Assembly (NCBI GenBank): GCA_910890315.1
Contig: CAJVGD010000042.1
Coordinates: 1,302,001-1,366,000, forward strand
Length of the DNA stretch: 64,000 bases
From: Serendipita indica DSM 11827
Lineage: Eukaryota > Basidiomycota > Agaricomycetes > Sebacinales > Serendipitaceae
Reading direction: 5' to 3'
Shown: positions 10,046 through 21,842 of the stretch, in pieces
Layout: each line of letters opens with the position of its first letter
How positions within the stretch are numbered: position 1 is the stretch's first letter
Program-made: the position numbers and the translations under genes
Notes under the pieces: generated by a model
What the model was told of the DNA's origin: nothing
Database searches by the model: none
Seen by the model: the letters and a program-made list of their open reading frames with translations, nothing else

Positions 10046-12016
10046 GTAAGAGCAATGGTGGAATCCAAGCCGACGATGACGCGCACTGCGGAAGTTATCC
10101 AAGGCTGTGAGTTGGATAAGCCATTGTCAGTATATGTTAGTAATAATGATAATGATCATTAGAATACTCCGGTACTCGACCGCATTTCTACCTTGGTCCG
10201 CGCCATTTCAAACAGCACGTCATGTCCGAGCTCCATCAGATAACTAAACCCTGGATTATGACCATCCCTTCAATCATCAAACCAGCAGACTTTTTTTCTT
10301 TTCGAACGCGTCACTTGTTCCAGATGGACAGCTGCCGCCCAGACACAACCGCTCATTAATCTCCATGGATAATGACGTAATAGTAAAAATGCAAATGAAT
10401 CCGGCCTCGTTTCATTCGTTTTCGCACTCTGCCTTTCGCCGGGCCAATCCACTGGTTTCCGTCGATCCGGCCCAGCAGACACACTCTCCTGAAATGGATT
10501 GCCTCATACCAGAATTCATTTACATTCAAGGTTACCGCGCCCTATCTGCGCTGGATACCACTGCAGCGCATCGCCAGCCTCTCAAATTCCGAGTTCTCTT
10601 TGTACGCCCAACGCTGAGCGGCCGAACAAGATTCCACCGAATGCGATGCGAAATGGGTCGTGTTACACCTCGTTGACGGCAACGGGGACTGGCCTTAATG
10701 TGGCCTACCTAACCTCGCGTGCAACTCGAGGACTTGGTGGCACCAGCGCAAGTCTGAAACATTATCACTGCCCTTGTCCAAGCAGTTAATCTCACCATAC
10801 CTGGTTTCCTCCTGCCGAGGCGCACAGAGCTGGCGTGCAGACAGACACATCTTCCTCTTTGCCCAGCCCTTCATACCCGTCGTCCCCCTTTCCATCGGTA
10901 CTCGGTTAGCAAAGAATTTCTCTACCGGAGATGTATGATTCCAAACACACACACAAGTACTCATGAAACCCAGCTATCGACCAACTCAAACTTCAAAACA
11001 CTTTACAAATGGACCCATTCATTCACCAAATTTCTCAAGGGCATGCTGGGCGCTAGCTCGCTTTCTTTATTTGGTCCCCCACCGACCTTGCGGCGACAAA
11101 GCGGCGGCGCTGGTTGACACCTGCCATCAATTCGGATTCTCTCTTTGTTGCGATTCCAGGACAACATTTGATCTGCCCATAATAGCATTACCTGCTTTGT
11201 ATCCAGAAAGTTGACGTTTATTGCGACCATTAGGTAACATTGCGTTTGAGCAACTCTGTTGGTAGTCAAGTTTTGCTGATCATCTCGCCTAGCTTTGAAT
11301 TGGACCAGAAGACCAACCGCTTGGATGCGAGGAAACCACAGCTCTGCATCGCCGGCGCAGTAAATTCCTGTACTACCAATTCCCATTCAATCCCGGCGTA
11401 GATGTACAAACGTGGAATAGGCTTTTTCAGTCCGGGGAATCAGGCGGAGAGAGATTGAGGAAAGGGGGTAGCCGGTGCAGGGCCAAGAGACGCTTAAAAG
11501 GCGCCAGCCTCGCGTCTTTGCTTTTGGTCAGACACACATAGCGAAACACACACTCCCACTTGATATAGCACGAGCGCGCGAACACATCCCTCGCCAATCA
11601 TTTGCCCCCTCTTCCCCGGAGACATCGTCGCTCGCATTCTACAACGACGCCTATTAGCGTCATTTCCCGCGTCCCAAACTCGAGCATAGTAGCACGCGCG
11701 TACGCGTTATTCTCTCTACCGGGATCACGTCCTGCGGTCGCGTGCTTGGGAATAGAGAAGGGCTCAAACCTGCGTACGTACCTACTCTCCTCTGCGTGTT
11801 CAACCGTCATTTGGGAATTGGAGAGTCACGAGGGCTGACACGTCTCTCTATGGTGCTGTTTGATAGGAAAGTCCCTTGTTGCGTGGACTAGCCATCCTCA
11901 TTTCGCAATCGGCAACGTCTCTCTCGAAAGGACCACCTCCATCAGTAGTCGACAGCGCCTCATCGCCAACATCCAGCATACCCCCCTTTCGTAGAGTTCA
12001 GCCAGAACGCGAGCAG
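10046..12016. other. Long intergenic region ahead of the first zinc-finger gene
   Basis: Nearly 2 kb with no supported gene. Only short frames occur, with no domain or splice-linked continuation. The right part (about 11,500-12,000) is C/T-rich and probably holds the promoter and 5' untranslated leader of the zinc-finger gene that begins at 12,017. Long leaders are common in fungal regulatory genes. No tRNA, repeat array or mobile element was seen. Confidence 0.5.
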
Positions 12017-15000
12017 ATGCCGTACGACTCTTCGACGATTCCCCTGCACCTTCCGATCCTCATGGAAGAGCTGAAAAGAAACCATTATACCCTCATCAAC
12101 TCACCAGGACCCGCACACGGCCCCGGCATCAATACCCCCTCCACCCTCGATGATCCGAGCACCCACCCACATACGTACAACTTACATAATAATACTACTT
12201 CAAACGTTACTGTATCGCCGCCTCCCCTTCCTCTACAAGGCTACGCTCCCAACAACAGTGGCTTCGATCGGAATGGTCCGCCCCCTCCTACGAGAGTAGC
12301 CCCGATCCCCATTGGTCACTCTATGGGTGATGACCATCTCATTCGCTCGGAGACCTTTGGTCCCTGGAGCAGTATCCGTCCAAGGCTACGGGCGATGCAT
12401 GCATGCAGCCAATAGGAGGCGAGCATCAAGAGTCAGGAGGGTCGCTTAGTACAATCGACCCCGTTCTTAGGAGGGAACTCCTCGTTGAACGTAGGCAGGC
12501 TCTTGCTCAGGCTCACAAAAAGCTGGCTGCCCATCACCACGATAGTCGTTGGCTTGTTCAAGGAGCTGACTCTTACATACATCACCACCAGCTCACGTCC
12601 AATCGAGCAGCAGAAGCTGATTGCATTCTCAATTTATATAAAGGAGCCTGCGACCAACCCCCATCGTCATCCTTTTCCCCTGGACCCTCTAGGCCCCCAC
12701 TGGTTAGTCATCCAAGTGTTCTAGTATGCGTTTCACAGACCGCTAATCGCTCTCCGATCCTCTTTCAGATGGAGTCTACTCTGTGGTACACCCCAATCTC
12801 GGCCTTGCCCGCAGACGCGGCTACCATGGGCAATCTCCCTGGTATCGATACTCGGACCCATCATTCTCGCTCTGCTTCAGATCCTCATATCACTTCGATG
12901 AACATGGCCCGCTCCCGAGATTACCTCGCTCAGAGAGCTTCGTTTGCGGCACCCGCCGTGAGGGATCCCATTTCGCAACATGAATGCGCACACCATGGTA
13001 CCTCTTCCCCGTCTCAACCAGCTCAAACGATAGTCCAAACCTCCACCGACGTACACCAATACCAACAACAGCAGGCCCTCCTCCTGACCCAAATGGTCCC
13101 CTTGGATCATAGAGGCACAGCAGAGGGTTGGGCGGGATCGTTCGGAATCGGAATGACTGGTACTCGCGATTTGAGAGCATGTCCGGTGTCTCAGCGTTCC
13201 AATTATCAAAGCGACGGTCAAGCTGCCCTTCAGTCCAGCGCCATTCGGCGCCTTAACGGTCTCAGGGAAAGTGCGCAGCTAGTCCATGGTCATGAAACAC
13301 AATATCACGTGCATAATTGGTATTCCAAGTTGGGTATGCAGAGCTCCTCTTCCTTACCCGTCGGGCAAGAGGAGTATGGACAGGAAACCCCGCAGCAGTC
13401 AGCGGGTGTGGCATACTCTTCTGACTCACCACCAGCACGTCAAGCGCATCAAGTAATCACAGAATGCACTCATGAGCTGACAAATGGTATTTGGGACCGG
13501 GGCGCGCACGCCGACGCGTCGGTTCCGCCATCTTCCAATCCCACGATGCAGAATTACGGATACTCCTTGCAGTCTGGTGTCCCGGACGACACAATGACGC
13601 TGCAGAGTCTGACGCCGTACACCAACTCGCCTGCGGACAACTTGGCCAGAGTCGAGGCGTCCTACGCGCTGCCCAAGACGCATTCGCCACATCCACTCTC
13701 CACTCACTCGTCGCCCTACTCTGTCCCTCACTCGCCCTTTACCCATTCAGGACAGTCCCCCTTTGCTCAACACGCTTGCACCTCTTCCCCGCCCATTATG
13801 ACTCCTCCAATGGGTGGAATCTCTCAAGCACGACCCATTGGTACGAAATACCCACATAAATGCGTTACCAACTCGCATCATGGATCGTTGACCACATCAC
13901 CCATGATTAGACCACCTTCTAGCTCACTTAGTGTTTCGCCCGCCATCCAGTCTGCACCTCTCTTTAGCAACCATCACTATTATAGCGCGCAGTTTCCAAC
14001 ACCTTCTGCCACGTTTCCAACACCCGACATTCCCAATTATTCACCGCCGTCGACCGCTGCGTCTTTCCCCCATGCTCGGTTCAGCGAGCAGTTCCCTCAA
14101 GTGCAAGCGACAGGATTCAATGTCGACTTTAATCCAACTAGTGCGCTTTCTCCAGGTGATGAGATGTCCGGTTGGCCGCGCGCCCTCTTTAGCGATATCC
14201 CGTCCCTCTCTGATCCATCACACGGTACACCCGGGGGACATTCGTCACCCGAGACTAGTCAGCCTCATGCGACTCCCATACCAACTCCTTCCTCTTTGAG
14301 TGGCAATGAGGAAGATTCAGACGGGGCTGAGGATGTGGAAGCTCTGCCTGATGATGTATCCGAGCAGGCAGCAGAGGTCGAGTCGGTACCAGCAAGCGAT
14401 ACACTAGTGTCCCTCCCGTCCATTCCCCGCGCGACGGTAGACCAAGTGACGGCGTTTATCGAGCGTGCATTCCCCATTGGGACCCCAAAATGGGCTAGGC
14501 GTCGTCGTGCGCTTCGGATGGTGCTATTCTCGGATTGGAAGGCACGCGACATCAAGGAGCCTAGTCGCAAGTTGCTCTTGGAGTTTGTCGACACTCTCAA
14601 CTCGCCCACAGGCTCTTCTTCTACTTCGTCCGGTGCTGGGACGTCTTCGCAGGCCAGAAGGCGCCGATCAAGAGTATCCCCCACCTCGGCGTCCGCCGTA
14701 GCGAAGAATAAGCAGAGGTGGAGATGCGGTTTCTATTTGAATCGAACGGACGAAGCCGGGAAGCAGATTCGATGTCCTTGTGGATCAGTCCGAACTGTGC
14801 AGGCGTTGGAACATGTTCGCCGACATATCAAGCTCGAGCCGTTTGTATGTGAAGGGGAGCCCTGGTACGTTGTTTTTGTTTCTGGTGAATTCGCTTATCT
14901 AATCCACTATCCGAACAGTCCCGAATCGTCGACCGGGTGTGGCGCTCGGTACTCGTCGCGCGACCCGCTCAGAAAGCATCGCAGTGGCAAGGTTACGTGC

Positions 15001-15125
15001 GATACGTGGTGTGTATTGACCAGTGGTCTGGACCAGGAACTCATAAACTCTGTTTTCGATATAGTCTTCGTGGGGTCCTTCCTGGAAACATGAAACGCCA
15101 TCTGGAGAATAACTGCCGAGAATAA
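12017..15125 (+). CDS. Three-finger zinc protein, long paralog (putative transcription factor)
   Basis: About 947 aa from five or six exons. The N-terminal 700 residues are disordered, rich in Ser, Pro, His and Gln. A helical block follows (TVDQVTAFIERAFPIG to KLLLEFVDTL), then three zinc-finger-like units: WRCGFY...CPC...HVRRH, a second with GCGARYSSRDPLRKHR, and a third ending GNMKRHLENNC. The last two introns (14865-14918 and 15009-15064) each split a cysteine codon as TG|T, and the exon between them is exactly 90 nt. An early frame change needs an intron near 12,327-12,415; gtgatg to aatag restores the frame but was not confirmed. A 66-nt stretch at 12,703-12,768 looks like an intron but is also open in frame. 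The role as a nuclear DNA-binding regulator is inferred from composition and fingers. Confidence 0.75.
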
Positions 15126-16983
15126 CTGTCACGAGGATACCCCTATGATCGCATCACGGCCCGTCCTTGGTACCCCTCTTACTCCAAGCTCCTAATATCT
15201 TTTGACCGATCTCCTTTCATTTGCTCGGCGGTGTGAATGGCCAACGCACGTTTACGCATCTCCGGCAATCGAGAAGGCCTTTTTTGCATTGTCGTTGGTC
15301 CCACTACGCATACTTTGGATATTACGTCGCCCATAACATCATAACGCACTTCTGTTTCTAACTTATTTCATACCAGGCACATGGTGCCTCCTGTCTATTG
15401 GCCAATGTATTGCGCTTGTCCTATCTCACACTTCGGTACCGTAACGGCAGAGACTGAGAGCTTTAGCAGCTGCCAGGGGTTAAAAGGCCCCGTCCCTCGC
15501 GTTTTGGGCCACCCCAAAGTTTCAAAGAGACCGTGTGTCGATCGGTTTAACTAGGTTTGCTGAGTAGAGGTACCTGCAAAGGCTGACTGACCACCGGGTG
15601 CAGCCGGTCTCTGGGGTTTCAGCTAGCCTCCCTGGTCCTGAATCTGAGCCGCCAGGGGGGGCTCTGTATTTTGGCTGGTTTTTTTGTGATGTGCGTACGG
15701 CCCGGTCAGACTTTAGGAGCGGGAGTCTGGCTCGCTGTCGCTGGTAAGACATTCGGCCCCAGAGATGAAATAGGTAGCTCTTTGAAATGACCACCTGTAT
15801 GAGTGAGGCGATTTGTGAATGATAGCCTGTCGAAACCTGAAACGGGGTTGCAGACGCTTATCCTAAGAGGAAATACGGAGTGAAATGTCAAAGGATTTTT
15901 TTTTCACACGGAGAAGAGAATCGGCTGTATGACCTAGACCGCTGTACATCTTATTCAATGCTACTGTCATTGGAGCTAAGACGGGCATTCGAGACCGCCT
16001 ATAGCATATACATACATGAAATAGCATCTTCCAGATGTCAGAAGAGGGCGACGAACCCGGTGGCAGCATGAATGCACTCTCAAACCAACTCCACAGCCAG
16101 AGTACGACAGGCAGCGCGGGCATTTCACTTGTTTTTTAAAGGATGCACGCTGAACTACCAAGGATGAATCATCTCCGTCTTCGTGACGCCCGCGGATAAC
16201 CAAGGAATCGATCAACAACCGGAGCAATTCTGTGATCCAACGGTCCACTCTCGTGGCAAAAAAGCCAGCCCGCGTTGAATCGCACCTAGAAGTAGTTAGT
16301 CTCAGGGCGCTTAATCCAGTCTCGAATGTCGTATATTTATAGGGTTATCCGGGCACTTTGGTTATGCAGCGAATGGCCCGCCGGAGGTGTGCGCTAGTTA
16401 ACGGTTGTCAATTTGCGTGCAATTCGAACTCGCCTTTCATCATAGACTACGGGTCGAGACTCCCTCCCGCAAAGCCATTTCACATCGCATCTGGTTCTGT
16501 GGCCGGCAGTTTGTTTTCAAAATCAAAAAGGACCAATCGTCTGGAACAGGTTACCGTTATACTCGCCCAGAGCCCGTGATGGGGTATAATACCTCGTTGC
16601 GCATACGCATGCATCCCATACCCCTCCATCATCCCCATACTGAGCTCTCGTACAAAATTCCGCACGTGCTGTCCGTGGCGCCGGGCCTCTGCTCCTGGTA
16701 CGGGTTTATAACCGGATCAGGTGCAGGTGCGAGCGGGTACAGACCCCCCGCCGTGCATCCCCTCCCAAGGTATCCACCAACTTCACGTCGTCCTCCCAAT
16801 TTTACGCGTATTGCGGCTTCTAGGCGTAACACAATCGCTCTTTGCTGGATTCCATTGCCTGGTTGAGACAGGCATCACGATCTGGTGACAATCCTTGACT
16901 GTACTGGTTCAGCGGTCTCCGCGAGGGGCTACATAAACGAGACCCTGTTCGACTCGATTCTCACTGTTAATCCTTGGGTCATC
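15126..16983. other. Intergenic region between two zinc-finger paralogs
   Basis: About 1.86 kb separate the two same-strand paralogs. No frame here has a recognisable domain or splice partners. Homopolymer runs occur (T runs near 15,683 and 15,897). The part from about 16,400 to 16,980 probably holds the leader and promoter of the second paralog. I see no repeats or terminal inverted repeats that would point to a mobile element. Confidence 0.5.
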
Positions 16984-18271
16984 ATGAACCCCGACGAACA
17001 TCCGCACGGTAAGTGCGCTCGTTCCATGCCCCGATCACCAACTTATGCGGCCACCAGATCAGACCCCTCCCTCTGAATTCCCTCCATACTTGGAACAGTC
17101 CGGTCTCTTCCAAGTGTCTTACACGTCTATGCCAGTGGAAGTAACAGCCTCTAGTTCCTTTCAACCAGCCGAGGTGCTCTTTACTCGCCAGGGTCATCAG
17201 ATCCATCTACCATCTCCGGTTTCCTCGACACCGCCTACTACTCCAGACTATGAGCAGCTGGATACATTGTTTGCGACGAGTAGCGTACGGCAATTACCAT
17301 GGAGTATTCGCTCGCTGGCTAACAATGGTTACCGACTCCTTCACCAGCCAGGACCCTACCCACGTCCAAACGCTATTCATCGCGCACACTCATCACCTCC
17401 GATTCGCGGACATGTTGCACCATGCGAGGTTCGAATCCGAAACAATACCCCGAACAACCCAACCTCCCACTCCCAACCTCCGATACTCCAGATGCACTCT
17501 TTACACTCGATACCCCCATCTTCACACTCAAATGCACCGTCGTGGCCCCCGCCACCAGGATCCGCGCACGTCATGACAAGTATGCATCCTTCACCGCCGA
17601 TAGGCCCCTCGACAGACTTTGCCGTACAAGTTCCCTCATCGCATCCCTCGCACTCTCAATCACCACTGTCACCGGAACCGCAGAGTGACGTAGAACAGTT
17701 CATCCGCGATTCCTTCCCCGAGGGTACATTCGACTACGAGCGCAAACAAGGATGGCTGCGCGAAATTATGTACTCTCCGTGGAAACTGAACAACCACGAG
17801 GAACCTTTGCAGGATCTTCTACTCCGTTTCGCTTCGCAAAAACTCCAGGCCGGGAAAAACACACCAGTTTGGGAATGCACGTTTTACGTCGACGGCAGAA
17901 TATGTGAAAATTCGTCTACAGAGCGTCAGAGACAGGCCATCGAACATGTCCGGCGACATATCAAACTAGAGCCCTTTGCGTGCGCTCCATTGCCATGGTA
18001 GGTACCTATTCATCTTGAACCCAGAGTTTTATATACCTTTTTCCAGCCCTGGTCATCCCAACGGTTGCGACAAACGTTACTCGTCGCAAGATGTGCTCAA
18101 GAAGCACAGGACTGGTAAAGTAGTCTGCGACAAATGGCAAGTGCACGAAGCGCGAGAGTATCTTGTCTAACATCGTTCAGTGGCGCCTATGTTCTCGTTG
18201 GCAATTTACCCCGGCATCTCAGGAATAATTGCCCTCAACGCCTGAGCGCGGCCTCCTCTCTTGGTCAGTAG
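16984..18271 (+). CDS. Three-finger zinc protein, short paralog
   Basis: Four exons (16984-17008, 17058-17997, 18047-18136, 18181-18271) give 381 aa in frame. A Ser/Pro/His-rich N-terminus leads into the family's helical block (DVEQFIRDSFPEGTF to LQDLLLRFASQKL), then WECTFYV, IEHVRRHIKLEPF, GCDKRYSSQDVLKKHR and CDKCGAY...RHLRNNC. The first intron is phase 1. The second and third split cysteine codons (TG|C and TG|T), and the exon between them is 90 nt, as in the neighbouring long paralog. The last intron (18137-18180) has a GC donor, TG|gcaagt. EHVRRHIKLEPF is identical to the long paralog, so the pair is related by tandem duplication. Function is inferred only. Confidence 0.8.
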
Positions 18272-18680
18272 TTGATTTACCTTCCCGCTCGTTGAGACCG
18301 TTGACTGATGCTTTCGTGGTCTTCAAGTGCATATGTCTCATGAATATTCTCCTTGACCTTGTAGATAGCATGATTCTCATGTCTTTTTTCTCATCCAAGA
18401 GGGCTGAATTAGCTTACGGATCGCATTATGCTTGTGCAATGACAAGATACCCCCTGGCACGTGCGAATTACGGTATGTCTACCTGACCCAGCAATTTGAT
18501 CATTGACATGTGGTGCAGCTGGACCGAAAAACCCTATTTGAATCCAGAGAACTCGGCCTAACAACTGTTCCCAGCATTATGAATTGGCCGATGGGTGGAT
18601 TCTCGCCTCCCTTGTCAGAGCCTGACGCACCGCAAACAGAACTCACACAGGTGGACGCGTACTTATACATCGATTTGGGG

Positions 18681-18710
18681 CTCTTTACTCTCCCTCTCTC
18701 TTTCTCCCTT
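18681..18710 (+). promoter_or_regulatory. CT-rich tract upstream of the dynamin-like gene
   Basis: A 30-nt run made almost only of C and T lies 55 bp before the start codon at 18,765. Pyrimidine-rich tracts just upstream of the start are a common feature of fungal core promoters and mark transcription start zones. No TATA box was identified near it. Confidence 0.35.
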
Positions 18711-18764
18711 TGAACTTTGCATCGTCCTCCAGCCCAGCGATTCAGATACACTCAGTCATCCAGC

Positions 18765-21598
18765 ATGTCCGATATGTCCTACTCAGATAGTGACGGCGAT
18801 AGTTCTTGGTCCGCTGTTGGACTCTCGGACCCAAAGAATGGGCAATACCGAGACCGACGAGCGCTGCTGGATACAGTCAACCAATTGCATAGCTGTGGGT
18901 GCGTATAAAGACCGACTAGGGAAACATGCGCTAATGCATCCCAGTCTGAATAAAAGACTCGACTTGCCTCAAATCGCCGTCGTTGGCTCCCAGTCCGTGG
19001 GCAAGAGCTCCCTGATTGAGGCAATGTCAGGGGTGAGTGAGACGTGTAATTTCTCTCTCATAGTCAAGCTGAACCTGTATAGATCACACTCCCTCGCTCA
19101 TCTGGCACCTGTACACGGTGAGCCCTGAACGAATCGTGGAGCCGTACGGGAATATTGCTAACGCTTTATAAGATGTCCCATTGAATGTCGCCTCTCCAAA
19201 GTTGACACACCCTGGAAATGCGAAGTATTTGTTCGCTTCGAGGATGCGCGTGGGGAGATACGGTTCGGCGAGCCCATCAGCGACCACACACTTGTGGAAG
19301 ACCGCATCCGCCGTGCACAAATTGCAGTACTCAATCCTTCGTCTGATCCTCTCAGCTTTCTCGAGTCCACTTCGCTTGAAAATAATGAGCTGTCGTTCTC
19401 GGACAACATTGTCTCAGTCCGTATTTCCGGCGCTGAGGTCGATGATCTCTCCTTTGTGGATCTTCCAGGTAGGTACAGTACCATTTTATACGACTAAACT
19501 AATAAAATTGGTAGGGATTATTGCAGCGGTTCGTGCTGGTGGTAATGAATCCGATGTCGACCAGGTGAAAAACTTGGTTCGCAAGGTCATTGCGCGCGAC
19601 TCTTGTCTCATTCTACTCGTTGTATCCTGTGACAGTGCGTGGTAACATTGACTGTGAGACATTATTGACCTCGTACAGCCGACTTGGAGAACCAGGGGGC
19701 TCGCAGTCTCGCAAAGCAAGTCGACCCTAATGGCAGGCGTACTATCCGTGTGTATTTTCTCACCAAGGTGCTATAATAAGCCCTGATTGGCATCACAGCG
19801 GTGCTCACCAAACCGGATCGTATTGAGCGTGGTACACATGCCGGCTGGATGAAGCTCCTAGAAAATCGTGAAGAGCGCTTCCGGCACCCCTGGCACTGCG
19901 TCAAACAGCCCAACCAAATGCAATTAGAAAGCGGCATTAGCCATCGCGAAGCGCGTAAAAGCGAAAACGACTTCTTCGCCAACACTGAACCATGGTCAAC
20001 TCTCGACGTCGAGATTCGCTCCAGACTTGGGACGTCTGCGCTGACAGAAGCCCTGGGTACAATTCTCTTTGATCTAATCTGCAAGACGTGAGTTCTACCT
20101 TGTCTTTGTCCTGATAATCATAACTCTTCTAGGCTACCCGGAATCATCCACGAGGTCGAAAAAAGACTCAGGGAAACGAAGGATGCGCTAAGCAAGCTCC
20201 CGCAGAAGATTGAAGGAAACCCAGTTTCCATAGTCATGCAACTTCTCGAAGACTTCAAGAAAGACGTGTCGAGTCTGATAGATGGCAATGCAGATGCAGG
20301 TGCTAATGGACTCATCCAGTCGTTCCGGTGCGCAAAGGACAGGTTTCGCCAAGAAATATTTGATCAAGCCCCCAACTTTAAACCATATGGACGCTCCAAA
20401 ACAGCCACAAGAGTGGTGCACGACCACGTAGATGCCTCAATTGAGAATGCAGAGGATACTGAGCCACTAGAACCGACGAGACGCAAGGATCAAGGTCGTG
20501 TATTCTACTTGGAGGACGTCAGGAAGATGGCAAACGAGTGCGTTTAGAGACTTTTACTCTGTGGAGGTGTATTGACACACAGTTCTAAGAGCAATGACAC
20601 GCGAGCTGCCGCAAAATTTTCCGTATGCGATCAAAATCTTCTACATCAAACAGTCGACCTCAGAGTGGAAAACTCCGATGGAAAAGCTCTTCAAAAGTGC
20701 GGAAACCATGTTCGAAGACAAAGTCAGAGGTCTCGTCCACCACCACTTTTCTCGATTCAGCGCAGGGTCGTTTAACACTGAAATGATGTACGTGTTCCCA
20801 TCCCTTTGTGTTTACTTTCTTTCTCAATAGCCCACAAACAAGGCGTCTTGCACGTGCCCACCTCCGAGCATGCAGCGAGCGGACGCACCAGCGGATCCAC
20901 GAAATGCTCAAGCTCGAACAAGAGGAGCCCTTCACCGTCAATGAGCACTACTTGAGTGACTACAAGGTCAAGTACAAGGCACGCTACGAACGAATGTGCA
21001 ACCCGGAGCCGATTAGCAGCTCGATTCCTGCATCCCATCCGACGCCTCCTGCCACTGTGGTCGCAAGTGATTGGGCCAGCAGAAGCAGCGCAACGTCGAG
21101 AATGCATCTTACGCAGGCTATAACGTCGTTGACGGCGGCCGGGCTTCCTACGTTGACCGAAGACGAACTGGTAAAGCGGGTCAGAGCTTCCCGGTCTCTA
21201 CACCAGAAGGGTTGGTGGAAATCATGGCAGAAGTTCGAGCGTACTACCAAGGTCTGTGCTTGACATTGGCTCTCAATCGCTGCATCTAATGCCGATTTTC
21301 CGTAGTTGCATTCAAGCGCTTTGTCGATTATATCTCCATGATCATTGATTACGAGCTCCTCAAGCAGTTCTCCCGCACTCTTCATGTCGTTATCACGACT
21401 GGTATAAAGATTGGTGAGGATGGGTTCAAGGAGAGATGTATCTCGTTGCTTGTCGATGATCCCACCATTGTGCGGAAACGTGATGGGCTGATGCAAGATT
21501 TGGAAGTCTTTAGCACGGCATATATCAATTTGCAAAGCGTTGTGACCACTTCGACAATGGATTATGAGGACGAGGAGATGGAGGGCATGTCCAGCTGA
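18765..21598 (+). CDS. Dynamin-like GTPase
   Basis: Eleven exons encode about 780 aa: a GTPase domain, stalk and C-terminal GTPase effector domain. The P-loop is GSQSVGKSS, switch 1 is LPRSSGTCTRCP, the G3 motif is FVDLPG, and G4 is LTKPD. The stalk contains FTVNEHYLSDYKVKYK, and the effector domain contains IMAEVRAYYQVAFKRFVDY. No PH or proline-rich domain is present, so this is a dynamin-related protein of the Vps1/Mx kind that self-assembles and remodels membranes; which organelle it serves is not shown. Most exon junctions keep frame. The exception is exon 20831-21251, where the stalk and the effector part are in different frames around 21,171-21,205. That is either a base error, a real frameshift or an unrecognised splice event. 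Confidence 0.88.
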
Positions 21599-21842
21599 CT
21601 TGGTCTCAATTATGCTGGCGACCTTTGAATCATTGATGTGATATATATATTTGTCAAACAGTGACGATTTCCATGTTCCAATTTGTGTCTCTTGATCAAA
21701 TGCGAGACAGTCGTAGACCTGTCCTGGTGAACATGGCTTCATAGTACTTACAATGAGACACCTTAGCGCTGTGATTATAAATTTCGTTCCCTCAAGACTC
21801 AACCGAGTCGATCAATTCTACGGCTTGGACCCGTCCACCACC

